Positions 32,564 to 41,575 of a DNA stretch of 64,000 nt are shown piece after piece. The notes under the pieces were generated by a model. That model worked only from the letters and a program-made list of their open reading frames with translations, did not search any database and was not told the origin of the DNA. Position 1 is the first letter of the stretch; each line of letters begins with the position of its first letter. Source of the stretch: Streptomyces sp. ISL-1 (lineage in GTDB: Bacteria; Actinomycetota; Actinomycetes; Streptomycetales; Streptomycetaceae); contig NZ_JAGGOI010000016.1 in assembly GCF_018614585.1 (NCBI RefSeq), forward strand, positions 62,001-126,000, in the 5' to 3' direction. Position numbers and translations under genes: made by a program.

Positions 32564-34669
32564 GTGAGCACCAAGCCGACCACCACAGACCTCGAGTGGA
32601 CCGATCTGGACCAGCGGGCCGTCGATACCGTCCGCGTCCTGGCCATGGATTCCGTACAGAAGGTCGGCAACGGCCACCCCGGTACGGCCATGAGCCTCGC
32701 GCCCGCCGCGTACGTGCTGTTCCAGAAGGCCATGCGGAACGACCCCGCCGATCCGGACTGGACCGGCCGCGACCGGTTCGTCCTCTCCGCGGGCCACTCG
32801 TCGCTGACCCTCTACATCCAGCTCTACCTGGCCGGGTACGGCCTGGAGCTCGACGATCTGAAGGCGTTCAGGACCTGGGGTTCGAAGACCCCGGGCCACC
32901 CGGAGTACGGACACACGGCGGGCGTCGAGACGACGACCGGCCCGCTCGGCCAGGGAGTCGCCAACGCAGTGGGCATGGCCATGGCCTCCCGCTACGAGCG
33001 CGGTCTGTTCGACCCGGAGGCCCCTGAGGGCACCTCCCCGTTCGACCACACCATCTGGGCCATCGCCGGTGACGGCTGCCTCCAGGAGGGCATCTCCCAC
33101 GAGGCGTCCTCGCTGGCCGGTCACCAGAAGCTGGGCAACCTGGTGCTGCTGTGGGACGACAACCACATCTCCATCGAGGGCGACACCGAGGCGGCCGTCT
33201 CCGAGGACACCCTCAAGCGGTACGAGGCGTACGGCTGGCACGTCCAGCGCGTCGAGCAGCTGCCGAGCGGCGACCTCGACCCGGCGGGTCTGTACAGGGC
33301 CCTGAAGGCGGCGCAGGCCGAGACCGAGCGCCCCTCCTTCATCGCGGCCCGCTCGATCATCGCCTGGCCCGCCCCGCACGCGCAGAACACCGAGGCCGCG
33401 CACGGCTCGGCCCTCGGCGAGGAAGAGGTCGCGGCCACCAAGCGCGTCCTCGGCTTCGACCCGGAGAAGTCCTTCGAGGTCTCCGACGCGGTCCTCGCGC
33501 ACACCCGTGAGGCCCTCGACCGCGGCCGCGAGGCCCGCGGCGAGTGGGAGAAGACCTTCGCCGCGTGGCGCACCGCCAACCCGGAGCGCGCCGCGGAGTT
33601 CGACCGGATCCGCGCGGGCGAGCTCCCCGCGGGCTGGGAGGACCGGATCCCGGAGTTCGAGACCGGCAAGGGCGTCGCCACCCGCGCGGCCTCCGGCAAG
33701 ATCCTCCAGGCGCTGGGCGCGGTCATTCCCGAGCTGTGGGGCGGCTCCGCCGACCTGGCCGGCTCGAACAACACGACGATCGACAAGACCTCGTCGTTCC
33801 TGCCCAAGGGCAACCCGCTGCCTGGGGCCGATCCGTACGGCCGCACGATCCACTTCGGCATCCGCGAGCACGCCATGGCCGCATCCATGAACGGCATCGC
33901 GCTGCACGGCAACACCCGTATCTACGGCGGCACCTTCCTGGTGTTCTCCGACTACATGCGCAACGCGGTACGGCTCTCGGCGCTGATGCACCTGCCGGTG
34001 ACGTACGTCTGGACGCACGACTCGATCGGTCTCGGTGAGGACGGCCCGACCCACCAGCCGGTGGAGCACCTGGCCTCGCTGCGCGCCATCCCGGGGCTGA
34101 ACATCGTCCGCCCGGCCGACGCCAACGAGACCGCGATCGCCTGGCGCGAGATCCTCAAGCGCTACACCAAGGAGTTCGGGGTCGGCGCGCCGCACGGTCT
34201 GGCGCTGACCCGCCAGGGTGTGCCCACGTACGAGCGCAACGAGGACGCGGCGAAGGGCGGTTACGTCCTGTTCGACGCCGAGGGCGGCGACGCGCAGGTC
34301 GTGCTCATCGCCACCGGCTCCGAGGTGCAGCTCGCCGTCGAGGCGCGCGAGCAGCTGCAGGCCGACGGTGTGCCGACCCGGGTCGTCTCGATGCCGTCCG
34401 TCGAGTGGTTCGAGGAGCAGGACCAGGCGTACAAGGACAGCGTTCTGCCGCCGGCCGTCAAGGCGCGGGTGGCGGTCGAGGCCGGTATCGGCCTGACCTG
34501 GCACCGTTTCGTGGGCGACGCAGGCCGCATCGTTTCGCTGGAACACTTCGGCGCTTCGGCCGACGGCAAGGTCCTCTTCCGCGAGTTCGGCTTCACTGCC
34601 GAGCACGTGGCCGCAGCCGCCCGGGACTCTCTTGAATTTGTTGGCGGGCAGGAAGCCGCCGCGCGCTGA
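32564..34669 (+). CDS. tkt: transketolase
   Basis: 701-aa thiamine-diphosphate enzyme of the non-oxidative pentose phosphate pathway. The ThDP motif GDGCLQEGISHEASSLAGH with WDDNHISIEGD at its end, the N-terminal GNGHPGTAMSLAP and the second-domain HDSIGLGEDGPTHQPVEHL are intact. It moves two-carbon units between sugar phosphates. GTG start 32564. First gene of the tkt-tal-zwf-opcA-pgl operon. Confidence 0.96.
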   Translation: MSTKPTTTDLEWTDLDQRAVDTVRVLAMDSVQKVGNGHPGTAMSLAPAAYVLFQKAMRNDPADPDWTGRDRFVLSAGHSSLTLYIQLYLAGYGLELDDLKAFRTWGSKTPGHPEYGHTAGVETTTGPLGQGVANAVGMAMASRYERGLFDPEAPEGTSPFDHTIWAIAGDGCLQEGISHEASSLAGHQKLGNLVLLWDDNHISIEGDTEAAVSEDTLKRYEAYGWHVQRVEQLPSGDLDPAGLYRALKAAQAETERPSFIAARSIIAWPAPHAQNTEAAHGSALGEEEVAATKRVLGFDPEKSFEVSDAVLAHTREALDRGREARGEWEKTFAAWRTANPERAAEFDRIRAGELPAGWEDRIPEFETGKGVATRAASGKILQALGAVIPELWGGSADLAGSNNTTIDKTSSFLPKGNPLPGADPYGRTIHFGIREHAMAASMNGIALHGNTRIYGGTFLVFSDYMRNAVRLSALMHLPVTYVWTHDSIGLGEDGPTHQPVEHLASLRAIPGLNIVRPADANETAIAWREILKRYTKEFGVGAPHGLALTRQGVPTYERNEDAAKGGYVLFDAEGGDAQVVLIATGSEVQLAVEAREQLQADGVPTRVVSMPSVEWFEEQDQAYKDSVLPPAVKARVAVEAGIGLTWHRFVGDAGRIVSLEHFGASADGKVLFREFGFTAEHVAAAARDSLEFVGGQEAAAR

Positions 34670-34703
34670 CGCCGGTATACGACAAGTAGGAGATGCAACT
34701 CTT

Positions 34704-35846
34704 ATGACAGACGCACTCAAGCGCCTCTCCGAAGAAGGCGTGGCGATCTGGCTCGACGACCTGTCGCGCAAGCGGATCACGTCCGGCAATCTCGCCGAAC
34801 TGATCGACCAGCAGCACGTCGTGGGCGTCACCACCAACCCGTCGATCTTCCAGAAGGCCATCAGCAGCGGTGACGGTTACGAGCAGCAGCTCGCCGACCT
34901 CGCCGTACGCAAGGTGACCGTCGAGGAAGCCGTACGCATGATCACGACGGCGGACGTCAGGGACGCCGCCGACATCCTGCGGCCGGTCTTCGAGGTCACC
35001 GGCGGCCAGGACGGCCGGGTGTCCATCGAGGTCGACCCGCGCCTGGCCCACAAGACCGAGCCGACCATCGCCGAGGCCAAGCAGCTGGCCTGGCTGGTGG
35101 ACCGGCCGAACACCCTCATCAAGATCCCGGCGACGAAGGCCGGCCTGCCGGCGATCACCGAGGTCATCGGCAAGGGCATCAGCGTCAATGTCACGCTGAT
35201 CTTCTCGCTGGCGCGCTACCGCGAGGTCATGGACGCCTACCTGACCGGGCTGGAGAAGGCGAAGGCCGCGGGCCTGGACCTTTCCAAGATCCAGTCGGTG
35301 GCGTCCTTCTTCGTGTCGCGGGTGGACACCGAGATCGACAAGCGTCTTGACGCGCTGGGCACGCCGGAGGCCAAGGAGGCCCGCGGCAAGGCGGGGCTGG
35401 CCAACGCGCGGCTCGCCTACGAGGCGTACGAAGAGGTGTTCGGCTCTGCCGACAATTCGACGCCGCCCTCGGACCGCTGGGCCGCGCTCGACAAGGCGCA
35501 GGCCAACAAGCAGCGTCCGCTGTGGGCTTCGACCGGCGTCAAGGACCCGGCGTACAAGGACACCATGTACGTCGAAGATCTGGTCGCGCCCGGCACGGTG
35601 AACACCATGCCGGAGGCCACCCTCGAAGCCACCGCCGACCACGGCCGGATCACCGGTGACACGGTCCACGGCACCTACGAGCAGTCCCGCGACGAACTCG
35701 AGGCCCTCGAGAAGCTCGGGATCTCCTACGACGACGTCGTGCAGCTGCTCGAGGAAGAGGGCGTCGAGAAGTTCGCTTCGTCCTGGAACGACCTGCTCAA
35801 GTCGACCGAGGCCGAACTCAAGCGCCTCGCTCCTTCGGAGGGCTGA
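34704..35846 (+). CDS. tal: transaldolase
   Basis: 380-aa actinobacterial-type transaldolase (class I aldolase). The Schiff-base lysine lies in TLIKIPATKAGLPAI; the N-terminal GVTTNPSIFQKAI and ASFFVSRVDTEIDKRL are family signatures. It exchanges three-carbon units. ATG 34704 (MTDALKRLSEEG) follows AGGAGA; the frame extends upstream into tkt without meaning. 34 bp separate it from tkt. Confidence 0.95.
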   Translation: MTDALKRLSEEGVAIWLDDLSRKRITSGNLAELIDQQHVVGVTTNPSIFQKAISSGDGYEQQLADLAVRKVTVEEAVRMITTADVRDAADILRPVFEVTGGQDGRVSIEVDPRLAHKTEPTIAEAKQLAWLVDRPNTLIKIPATKAGLPAITEVIGKGISVNVTLIFSLARYREVMDAYLTGLEKAKAAGLDLSKIQSVASFFVSRVDTEIDKRLDALGTPEAKEARGKAGLANARLAYEAYEEVFGSADNSTPPSDRWAALDKAQANKQRPLWASTGVKDPAYKDTMYVEDLVAPGTVNTMPEATLEATADHGRITGDTVHGTYEQSRDELEALEKLGISYDDVVQLLEEEGVEKFASSWNDLLKSTEAELKRLAPSEG

Positions 35847-35851
35847 CCACC

Positions 35852-37384
35852 TTGTCCGGTACTGGCGGAGCCAATCCGCTCCGTGACCCCGCAGACCGAC
35901 GGCTCCCGCGTATCGCGGGGCCGTCGGGCCTGGTCATTTTTGGCGTCACGGGCGATTTGTCACGTAAAAAGTTGATGCCTGCCGTCTATGACCTGGCCAA
36001 CCGCGGACTGCTGCCGCCGGGCTTTTCGCTCATCGGCTTCGCCCGCCGTGAATGGCGGGACGAAGACTTCGCGCAGGAGGTCCACGACGCCGTCAAGGCC
36101 CACGCCCGTACGCCGTTTCGCGAGGAGGTCTGGCAGCAGCTCATCCAGGGGATGCGCTTCGTCCAGGGCACCTTCGACGACGACGAGGCCTTCGAGAGGC
36201 TGAAGGCCACCATCGAGGACCTCGACAAGAAGCAGGGCACCGGGGGCAACTTCGCCTTCTACCTGTCCGTGCCGCCGAAGTTCTTCCCCAAGGTCGTCAA
36301 GCAGCTGAAGAAGCACGGGCTGGCCGAGCAGCCGGAAGGCTCCTGGCGCCGCGCGGTCATCGAGAAGCCGTTCGGCCACGACCTGGCCTCCGCCCAGGAG
36401 CTCAACCAGGTGGTGCACGAGGTCTTCCCGGCCAACGAGGTCTTCAGGATCGACCACTACCTCGGCAAGGAGACCGTCCAGAACATTCTGGCGCTGCGCT
36501 TCGCCAACACCCTGTTCGAGCCGATCTGGAACCGGTCGTACGTCGACCATGTCCAGGTCACCATGGCCGAGGACATCGGCATCGGCGGCCGCGCCGGCTA
36601 CTACGACGGCATCGGCGCCGCCCGTGACGTCATCCAGAACCACCTTCTCCAACTGCTCGCGCTGACCGCGATGGAGGAGCCCGCCTCCTTCGACGCCGAC
36701 GCGCTCGCGGCCGAGAAGACCAAGGTCCTCGGCGCGGTGAAGCTGCCCCCGGACCTGTCCAGGAGCACGGTGCGCGCGCAGTACGCGGCGGGCTGGCAGG
36801 GCGGCGAGAAGGCCGTCGGCTATCTCGAGGAAGAGGGCATCAACCCCAACTCCAAGACCGACACCTACGCCGCGATCAAGCTGGAGATCGACAACCGCCG
36901 CTGGGCGGGCGTCCCCTTCTATCTCCGTACGGGCAAGCGGCTCGGCCGCCGGGTCACCGAGATCGCGGTGGTCTTCCAACGCGCCCCGCACTCCCCCTTC
37001 GACCGCACGGCCACCGAGGAGCTGGGCCAGAACGCCCTGGTCATCCGCGTCCAGCCGGACGAGGGCGTGACCCTGCGGTTCGGCTCGAAGGTGCCTGGCA
37101 CCTCGATGGAGGTGCGGGACGTCTCGATGGACTTCGCGTACGGCGAGTCCTTCACGGAGTCCAGCCCGGAGGCGTACGAACGGCTCATCCTCGACGTCCT
37201 GCTCGGCGACTCCAACCTCTTCCCGAGGGTCGAGGAGGTCGAGCTGTCCTGGAAGATCCTCGACCCGATCGAGCAGTTCTGGGACAAGCACGGCAAGCCC
37301 GCGCAGTACCCGGCAGGTACGTGGGGGCCGGTCGAGGCGGACGAAATGCTCGCACGAGACGGACGGAGCTGGCGCCGGCCATGA
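35852..37384 (+). CDS. zwf: glucose-6-phosphate 1-dehydrogenase
   Basis: 510-aa NADP-linked enzyme opening the oxidative pentose phosphate pathway. The coenzyme motif GVTGDLSRKKLMPAVY (about 31-46) and the active-site RIDHYLGKETVQN are intact. The start is most likely TTG at 35852, 9 nt after GGAGGG and 5 bp past the tal stop. Its stop overlaps the opcA start. Confidence 0.95.
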   Translation: MSGTGGANPLRDPADRRLPRIAGPSGLVIFGVTGDLSRKKLMPAVYDLANRGLLPPGFSLIGFARREWRDEDFAQEVHDAVKAHARTPFREEVWQQLIQGMRFVQGTFDDDEAFERLKATIEDLDKKQGTGGNFAFYLSVPPKFFPKVVKQLKKHGLAEQPEGSWRRAVIEKPFGHDLASAQELNQVVHEVFPANEVFRIDHYLGKETVQNILALRFANTLFEPIWNRSYVDHVQVTMAEDIGIGGRAGYYDGIGAARDVIQNHLLQLLALTAMEEPASFDADALAAEKTKVLGAVKLPPDLSRSTVRAQYAAGWQGGEKAVGYLEEEGINPNSKTDTYAAIKLEIDNRRWAGVPFYLRTGKRLGRRVTEIAVVFQRAPHSPFDRTATEELGQNALVIRVQPDEGVTLRFGSKVPGTSMEVRDVSMDFAYGESFTESSPEAYERLILDVLLGDSNLFPRVEEVELSWKILDPIEQFWDKHGKPAQYPAGTWGPVEADEMLARDGRSWRRP

Positions 37385-38430
37385 AGATCGACCTTACGGA
37401 CACCACGTCCAGCAAGATCAACAAGTCGCTGGTGCAGGGACGGCGAGCGATCGGCACGCCCGCCGTCGGCATGGTGCTCACTCTTGTCATCGTCACCGAC
37501 GAGGAGAACGCCTACGACGCGCTGAAGGCGGCCAACGAGGCGGCGCGCGAGCACCCTTCGCGCAAGCTGGTCGTCATCAAGCGGGTCTCGCGCTCGCCGC
37601 GCGACCGGGCGAATGCCCGCCTGGACGCCGAGGTGCGGGTGGGCGTGGACGCGGGCACCGGCGAGACGGTCGTGCTCCGGCTGTACGGCGATGTCATCGA
37701 CCACGCCCAGTCGGTGGTTCTGCCGCTGCTGCTGCCGGACGCGCCGGTCGTGGTCTGGTGGCCGGTGAACGGGCCGACCAACCCGACCAGTGACCCGCTG
37801 GGCGCGCTCGCGCAGCGCCGGGTGACGGACTCGTACGCCTCCGAACATCCCGTGCAGGACCTGATGGCGCGCGCCGATGCGTACACCCCCGGCGACACCG
37901 ATCTGGCGTGGACCCGGATCACGCCGTGGCGCTCCATGCTCGCGGCCGCTCTGGACCAGGTGGCGTGCGAGGTCACCTCGGTCGAGGTGGCGGGCGAGGA
38001 GTTCAACCCGAGCTGCGAACTGCTCGGGATGTGGCTCGCCGACCGGCTGAAGGTGCCGGTGACGCGCACGGCTTCGTCGGGGCCCGGTCTCACGGCCGTA
38101 CGGATGGAGACGGACTGCGGCCCGATCGTGCTGGACCGGGCGGACGGCTCGCTGGCGACGCTGTCCATCGAGGGGCAGCCGGACCGGGCGGTGGCGCTGA
38201 AGCGGCGTGACACAGCCGAGCTGATCGCGGAGGAACTGCGGCGTCTCGACCCGGACGACACATATGCGTCGGCGCTGCGGTTCGGCGTGGAGCGGCTGGG
38301 CTACGGCGGGGCGTACGCGGCTCGGGCCAAGTCCGGGGCGAAGGCCGAGGCCAGGTCGGAGGGCGATTCCGAGGGCAAGTCCGCCTCCGCGAAGAAGTCG
38401 GCCGCGGAAAAGAAGGCAGCGGCGAAGTGA
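37381..38430 (+). CDS. opcA: glucose-6-phosphate dehydrogenase assembly protein OpcA
   Basis: 349-aa actinobacterial OpcA, which activates the dehydrogenase encoded just upstream. Family stretches LPLLLPDAPVVVWWP and ARADAYTPGDTDLAWTRITPWR are present. The C-terminal 40 residues are lysine/alanine/glutamate-rich (about 310-349). ATG 37381 overlaps the zwf TGA and the stop overlaps the pgl GTG, so three products are coupled. Confidence 0.93.
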   Translation: MKIDLTDTTSSKINKSLVQGRRAIGTPAVGMVLTLVIVTDEENAYDALKAANEAAREHPSRKLVVIKRVSRSPRDRANARLDAEVRVGVDAGTGETVVLRLYGDVIDHAQSVVLPLLLPDAPVVVWWPVNGPTNPTSDPLGALAQRRVTDSYASEHPVQDLMARADAYTPGDTDLAWTRITPWRSMLAAALDQVACEVTSVEVAGEEFNPSCELLGMWLADRLKVPVTRTASSGPGLTAVRMETDCGPIVLDRADGSLATLSIEGQPDRAVALKRRDTAELIAEELRRLDPDDTYASALRFGVERLGYGGAYAARAKSGAKAEARSEGDSEGKSASAKKSAAEKKAAAK

Positions 38431-39209
38431 GTACCCCGCAGCTCGTCGTCCACCGCGACAAGGAGCTGATGGCGCAGGCCGCGGCAGCCCGGCTGATCAC
38501 GAAGATCGTGGATGCCCAGGCGGCGCGCGGCTCCGCGTCGGTGGTCCTGACGGGCGGTCGCAACGGCAACGCCCTGCTCGCCGCCCTCGGTGCCTCGCCG
38601 GCCCGGGACGCGATCGACTGGCCGCATCTCGATCTGTGGTGGGGCGACGAACGGTTCCTCCCCCAGGGCGACCCGGAGCGCAATGTCACGCAGGCCCGCG
38701 AGGCCCTGCTGGACAGCGTGCCGGTGGACCCGAAGCGGGTGCACGCGATGCCCGCGTCGGACGGCGTTTACGGCAATGACGTGGAGGCGGCGGGCGCCGC
38801 GTACGCGGCCGAACTCGCCGCGGCGGCGGGCCCGGAGGACCATGGTCCGGTGCCGAGCTTCGATGTGCTGATGCTGGGGGTGGGGCCCGACACCCATGTG
38901 GCCTCGCTCTTCCCCGAAATGCCCGCGGTCCGCGAGACGGAGCGCATGGTGGTCGGCGTACACGGCGCACCCAAGCCGCCTCCGACCCGTATCTCGCTCA
39001 CACTTCCGGCGATCCGGTCGGCGCGCGAGGTATGGCTGTTGGCGGCCGGCGCGGACAAGGCGAAGGCCGTGGCGATAGCGCTGTCGGGCGCGGGCGAGAT
39101 CCAGGCCCCGGCGGCGGGCGCGAGGGGCCGCAGCCGGACGCTGTGGCTGCTGGACGCGGCGGCGGCGTCGCAGCTGCCGCGGGACTTGTATCCCCCGGCG
39201 TCGCCCTGA
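38427..39209 (+). CDS. pgl: 6-phosphogluconolactonase
   Basis: 260-aa DevB-type lactonase that hydrolyses 6-phosphogluconolactone. LTGGRNGNALLAAL replaces the usual SGG loop, WGDERFLPQGDPERN is the substrate motif, and VLMLGVGPDTHVASLFP holds the catalytic histidine. GTG 38427 overlaps the opcA stop. It ends the pentose phosphate operon. Confidence 0.93.
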   Translation: MSTPQLVVHRDKELMAQAAAARLITKIVDAQAARGSASVVLTGGRNGNALLAALGASPARDAIDWPHLDLWWGDERFLPQGDPERNVTQAREALLDSVPVDPKRVHAMPASDGVYGNDVEAAGAAYAAELAAAAGPEDHGPVPSFDVLMLGVGPDTHVASLFPEMPAVRETERMVVGVHGAPKPPPTRISLTLPAIRSAREVWLLAAGADKAKAVAIALSGAGEIQAPAAGARGRSRTLWLLDAAAASQLPRDLYPPASP

Positions 39210-39328
39210 CCGAGGCACCGAGGCACCAGAACCGGGGGCAAGCCCCCAGACCCTCCCCCTACGCCCTGCGGGCGTGGGGGGACCCCCAGTACGGCCTTCG
39301 GCCGTGTCCTCAAACGCCGGACGGGCTT

Positions 39329-39355
39329 GAAGTTCCGCCCGTCCGGCGGAACTTC
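39329..39355. terminator. 11-bp-stem hairpin after pgl
   Basis: GAAGTTCCGCC (39329-39339), loop CGTCC, GGCGGAACTTC (39345-39355). Perfect stem in the convergent gap between pgl and the PH-domain gene. Smaller hairpins (GGGGGCAAGCCCCC near 39235, GGCCTTCGGCC near 39292) precede it. Confidence 0.55.
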
Positions 39356-39370
39356 CGAGAGCCCCGGCAT

Positions 39371-39470
39371 AAGCCTCGCCCGCGATTGGGGCGCGGGGTC
39401 CGGAGCGGAGCCCCGACATTAAGCCTCGTCGGCGATTGAGGCGCGGGGCCCGGGGCGGAACCCCGACATA
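39371..39470. repeat. two tandem 50-bp copies of a Streptomyces intergenic repeat
   Basis: 39371-39420 and 39421-39470 are about 84% identical over 50 bp (both start AAGCCTCG and end CCCCGACAT). The words CTCAAACGCCGGACGGGCT and GCGATTGAGGCGCGGGG in this gap are, from memory, scattered in many Streptomyces intergenic regions. The whole gap 39210-39502 is made of such material. Confidence 0.7.
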
Positions 39471-39502
39471 ACCCCCGCCGATGCCCGGGTAACCGGACGC
39501 GG

Positions 39503-41080
39503 TCACACAGGGATCGTCGCCCCGACCTCGGCCGAACCGCACCCCTCCGTCTCGTCGCCCCGTATGAGGAACGGCTCCAGCAACCCCGGCACCGCGTCGG
39601 ACGCGAACGCCAGCCCCTCGCTCTCCCCCGCGTCGTACACCGAATACGCCCCCGCCCCCGCTGCCGTCGTCGCGGTCAGCGTCAGCAACCCGGCCCGGCG
39701 CTGGAAGACCGACTGCTTCACCGTCCAGCCGATGACCCCGCCCCGCTGCAGCGCGACCGTCGCGCGGCGGACCGTGCCGGAGCGAGCCACCAGATACGCG
39801 CCGCTGATGCCGTGCCCCAGACTGCGGTACGCATCCAGGGCGAAGATCACCGCGGCCGGCAGCGCCACGACCGCGCACGCCGCCGCGATGTACAGCAGAA
39901 CCGAAGTGAGCCAGGCGCCCAGAACCGTCAGCACTACCAGCGGCAACAGCGCCGATGCCAGCGCCCGGCGCAGCCGCCGGGTGCGCGCCGCCTGGGGGTG
40001 GGCGGTCAGACGGGCGGCGCTCGTCGGCGCCACAGGCTCGCGCAGCACCTGCGCGGCCACCTCGTCCGCCACCATCCGCGGGGCCGGCGGCAGCAGCACC
40101 TTCAGATCGGCGTGCTTGTCCTGCTCGTCGTCGGCGAGGCCGGTGGCGACCGCGTCCACCCGCGCCGCGCCGAGCAGCCTGACGCCGAGTGGCTCGACGA
40201 GTTCGACACCGCGCAGGCGGCGCTCCTCTATGGAGATCGAGCGCGCGGTGAACAGGCCACGCCGCACTCGCAGGGTGCCGCCCGGCTCGCGCTCCAGACG
40301 GTAGTTCCACCACATCTCGACCCACAGGCCGATCGCTCCGACGACTCCGGCGGCCACGGCCGCGACGACGATCAGCACGAGCGTCAAGGCGATGGAGGTG
40401 TCCTGGAACCGGTCCCCCACCCAGTCGATGACCTTGCGCTGCGCCCCGAACCACTCGCTGACCTGCATCACACCGCCGACCGCCGCGCCGCCGAGCAGCG
40501 GGGCGACAAAGCTGACCGGGGCGTACCGGATCCAGGACGGATCGAGGGCAGCGAGGTCCCCCTCCCGGTGGGTACCGGGAGCGGTCGTCGCCGTCCGGGC
40601 CAGCAGCTGCGTACGCAGCCGCTCGCCCTCGGCCTTGCTGACCGGGTCGAGTTCAAGCGTGGACTCGCCCCCTGCGTGCTCGCCCGTGCCGATACGCACC
40701 TTGACCAGGCCGAGAACGCGCAGCAGCGGGTTGGCGGACAGGTCGACGCTTCGGACGCGCTCGCGGGCCAGCGAACGGCGTTTGACCAGGAGCAGTCCGG
40801 TGTGGAGCTCGGCGCGATCGAGGCCGATGCGGTAGCGCGTCCGGCGCCACCGTACGTAGTCCGCGGCTGCGCCCGCCGCGATCAGCAGCACGGCACCGGC
40901 CAGCACCCAGCCGAACGCCTGCCCGAGCGGCATCCCTCCGGCGAGGCCGAGCGTGGTGGGCAGCGCCGCACCTGCCGCGACCCCAGCCATGACGAAGGCG
41001 GTGACGAGCACGGTGCGCTTGTCGAGCCGCCGCCACTCCCCCTCGGCCACCGGCTCCAGCTCCGGTTCGGCCGAGCTCAT
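39503..41080 (-). CDS. bacterial PH-domain (YdbT-like) membrane protein
   Basis: 525-aa protein with three bPH2 domains interleaved with paired membrane helices: helices near 27-70 (VLVTAFVMAGVAAGAALP, VLAGAVLLIAAGAAADYV), 175-255 and 370-410. Each PH segment has the RTRYRIGLDRAELHTGLL or YLVARSGTVRRATVAL pattern. YdbT/YdbS pairs act in membrane stress and bacteriocin sensitivity in Bacillus; the role here is unknown. ATG 41080 overlaps the stop of the upstream PH gene. Confidence 0.85.
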   Translation of the reverse strand: MSSAEPELEPVAEGEWRRLDKRTVLVTAFVMAGVAAGAALPTTLGLAGGMPLGQAFGWVLAGAVLLIAAGAAADYVRWRRTRYRIGLDRAELHTGLLLVKRRSLARERVRSVDLSANPLLRVLGLVKVRIGTGEHAGGESTLELDPVSKAEGERLRTQLLARTATTAPGTHREGDLAALDPSWIRYAPVSFVAPLLGGAAVGGVMQVSEWFGAQRKVIDWVGDRFQDTSIALTLVLIVVAAVAAGVVGAIGLWVEMWWNYRLEREPGGTLRVRRGLFTARSISIEERRLRGVELVEPLGVRLLGAARVDAVATGLADDEQDKHADLKVLLPPAPRMVADEVAAQVLREPVAPTSAARLTAHPQAARTRRLRRALASALLPLVVLTVLGAWLTSVLLYIAAACAVVALPAAVIFALDAYRSLGHGISGAYLVARSGTVRRATVALQRGGVIGWTVKQSVFQRRAGLLTLTATTAAGAGAYSVYDAGESEGLAFASDAVPGLLEPFLIRGDETEGCGSAEVGATIPV

Positions 41081-41571
41081 GTCGCGTCCCCGGGTATGGC
41101 CCGGGTGATCCGGGTCAGCTGCTCCGCGAGCTGCGCGGCCTGCTCATGGTCGAGCCCCTCGATCTTGATCGCGCCCTTGGAGGACGCGGTGGTGACGATG
41201 ACCGTGGCGAGCCGGAACGCCTGCTCCAGCGGCCCGCGCATCGTGTCAACGGTCTGGATCCTGGACATGGGCGCGATCCGCCATTCCTGCCAGAACGCCC
41301 CCGTACGGACGTAGACCGCCTCGTCCGTGACCTCCCAGCGGTGCACCCTGAACCACCAGTTGGGGAGGAAGAGGGTGCAGGCCAGGCCCAGCACCGCCAG
41401 TACGGCGGCCGGCGTCAGCAGCCACAGCCGGGCCGGCCCGATGAGCAGGCCCAGTACGGCGAGCAAGGTCACGGGAATCGCGGTAGCCAGCAGCAACTGC
41501 ACCCGCCACCAGCCGACCACCCGTTCGTTCAGTGTGCTGTTCGGCGGCCTCAGCCTCACCCCCTCCTCCAT
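41077..41571 (-). CDS. bacterial PH-domain (YdbS-like) membrane protein
   Basis: 164-aa partner protein: two membrane helices (about 22-62, LLLATAIPVTLLAVLGLLI and AAVLAVLGLACTLF) followed by one bPH2 domain (WEVTDEAVYVRTGAFWQEWRIAPMSRIQTVD). It starts 4 bp after the pgi stop without its own strong ribosome site, so it is probably coupled to pgi, and it overlaps the larger PH gene downstream. Confidence 0.87.
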   Translation of the reverse strand: MEEGVRLRPPNSTLNERVVGWWRVQLLLATAIPVTLLAVLGLLIGPARLWLLTPAAVLAVLGLACTLFLPNWWFRVHRWEVTDEAVYVRTGAFWQEWRIAPMSRIQTVDTMRGPLEQAFRLATVIVTTASSKGAIKIEGLDHEQAAQLAEQLTRITRAIPGDAT

Positions 41572-41575
41572 CGGC

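Noticed and set aside
32324..34861. Very long minus-strand open frame opposite tkt
   Set aside because: It is the antisense shadow of a clear transketolase; high GC leaves long complementary frames open, and the translated sequence resembles no protein.
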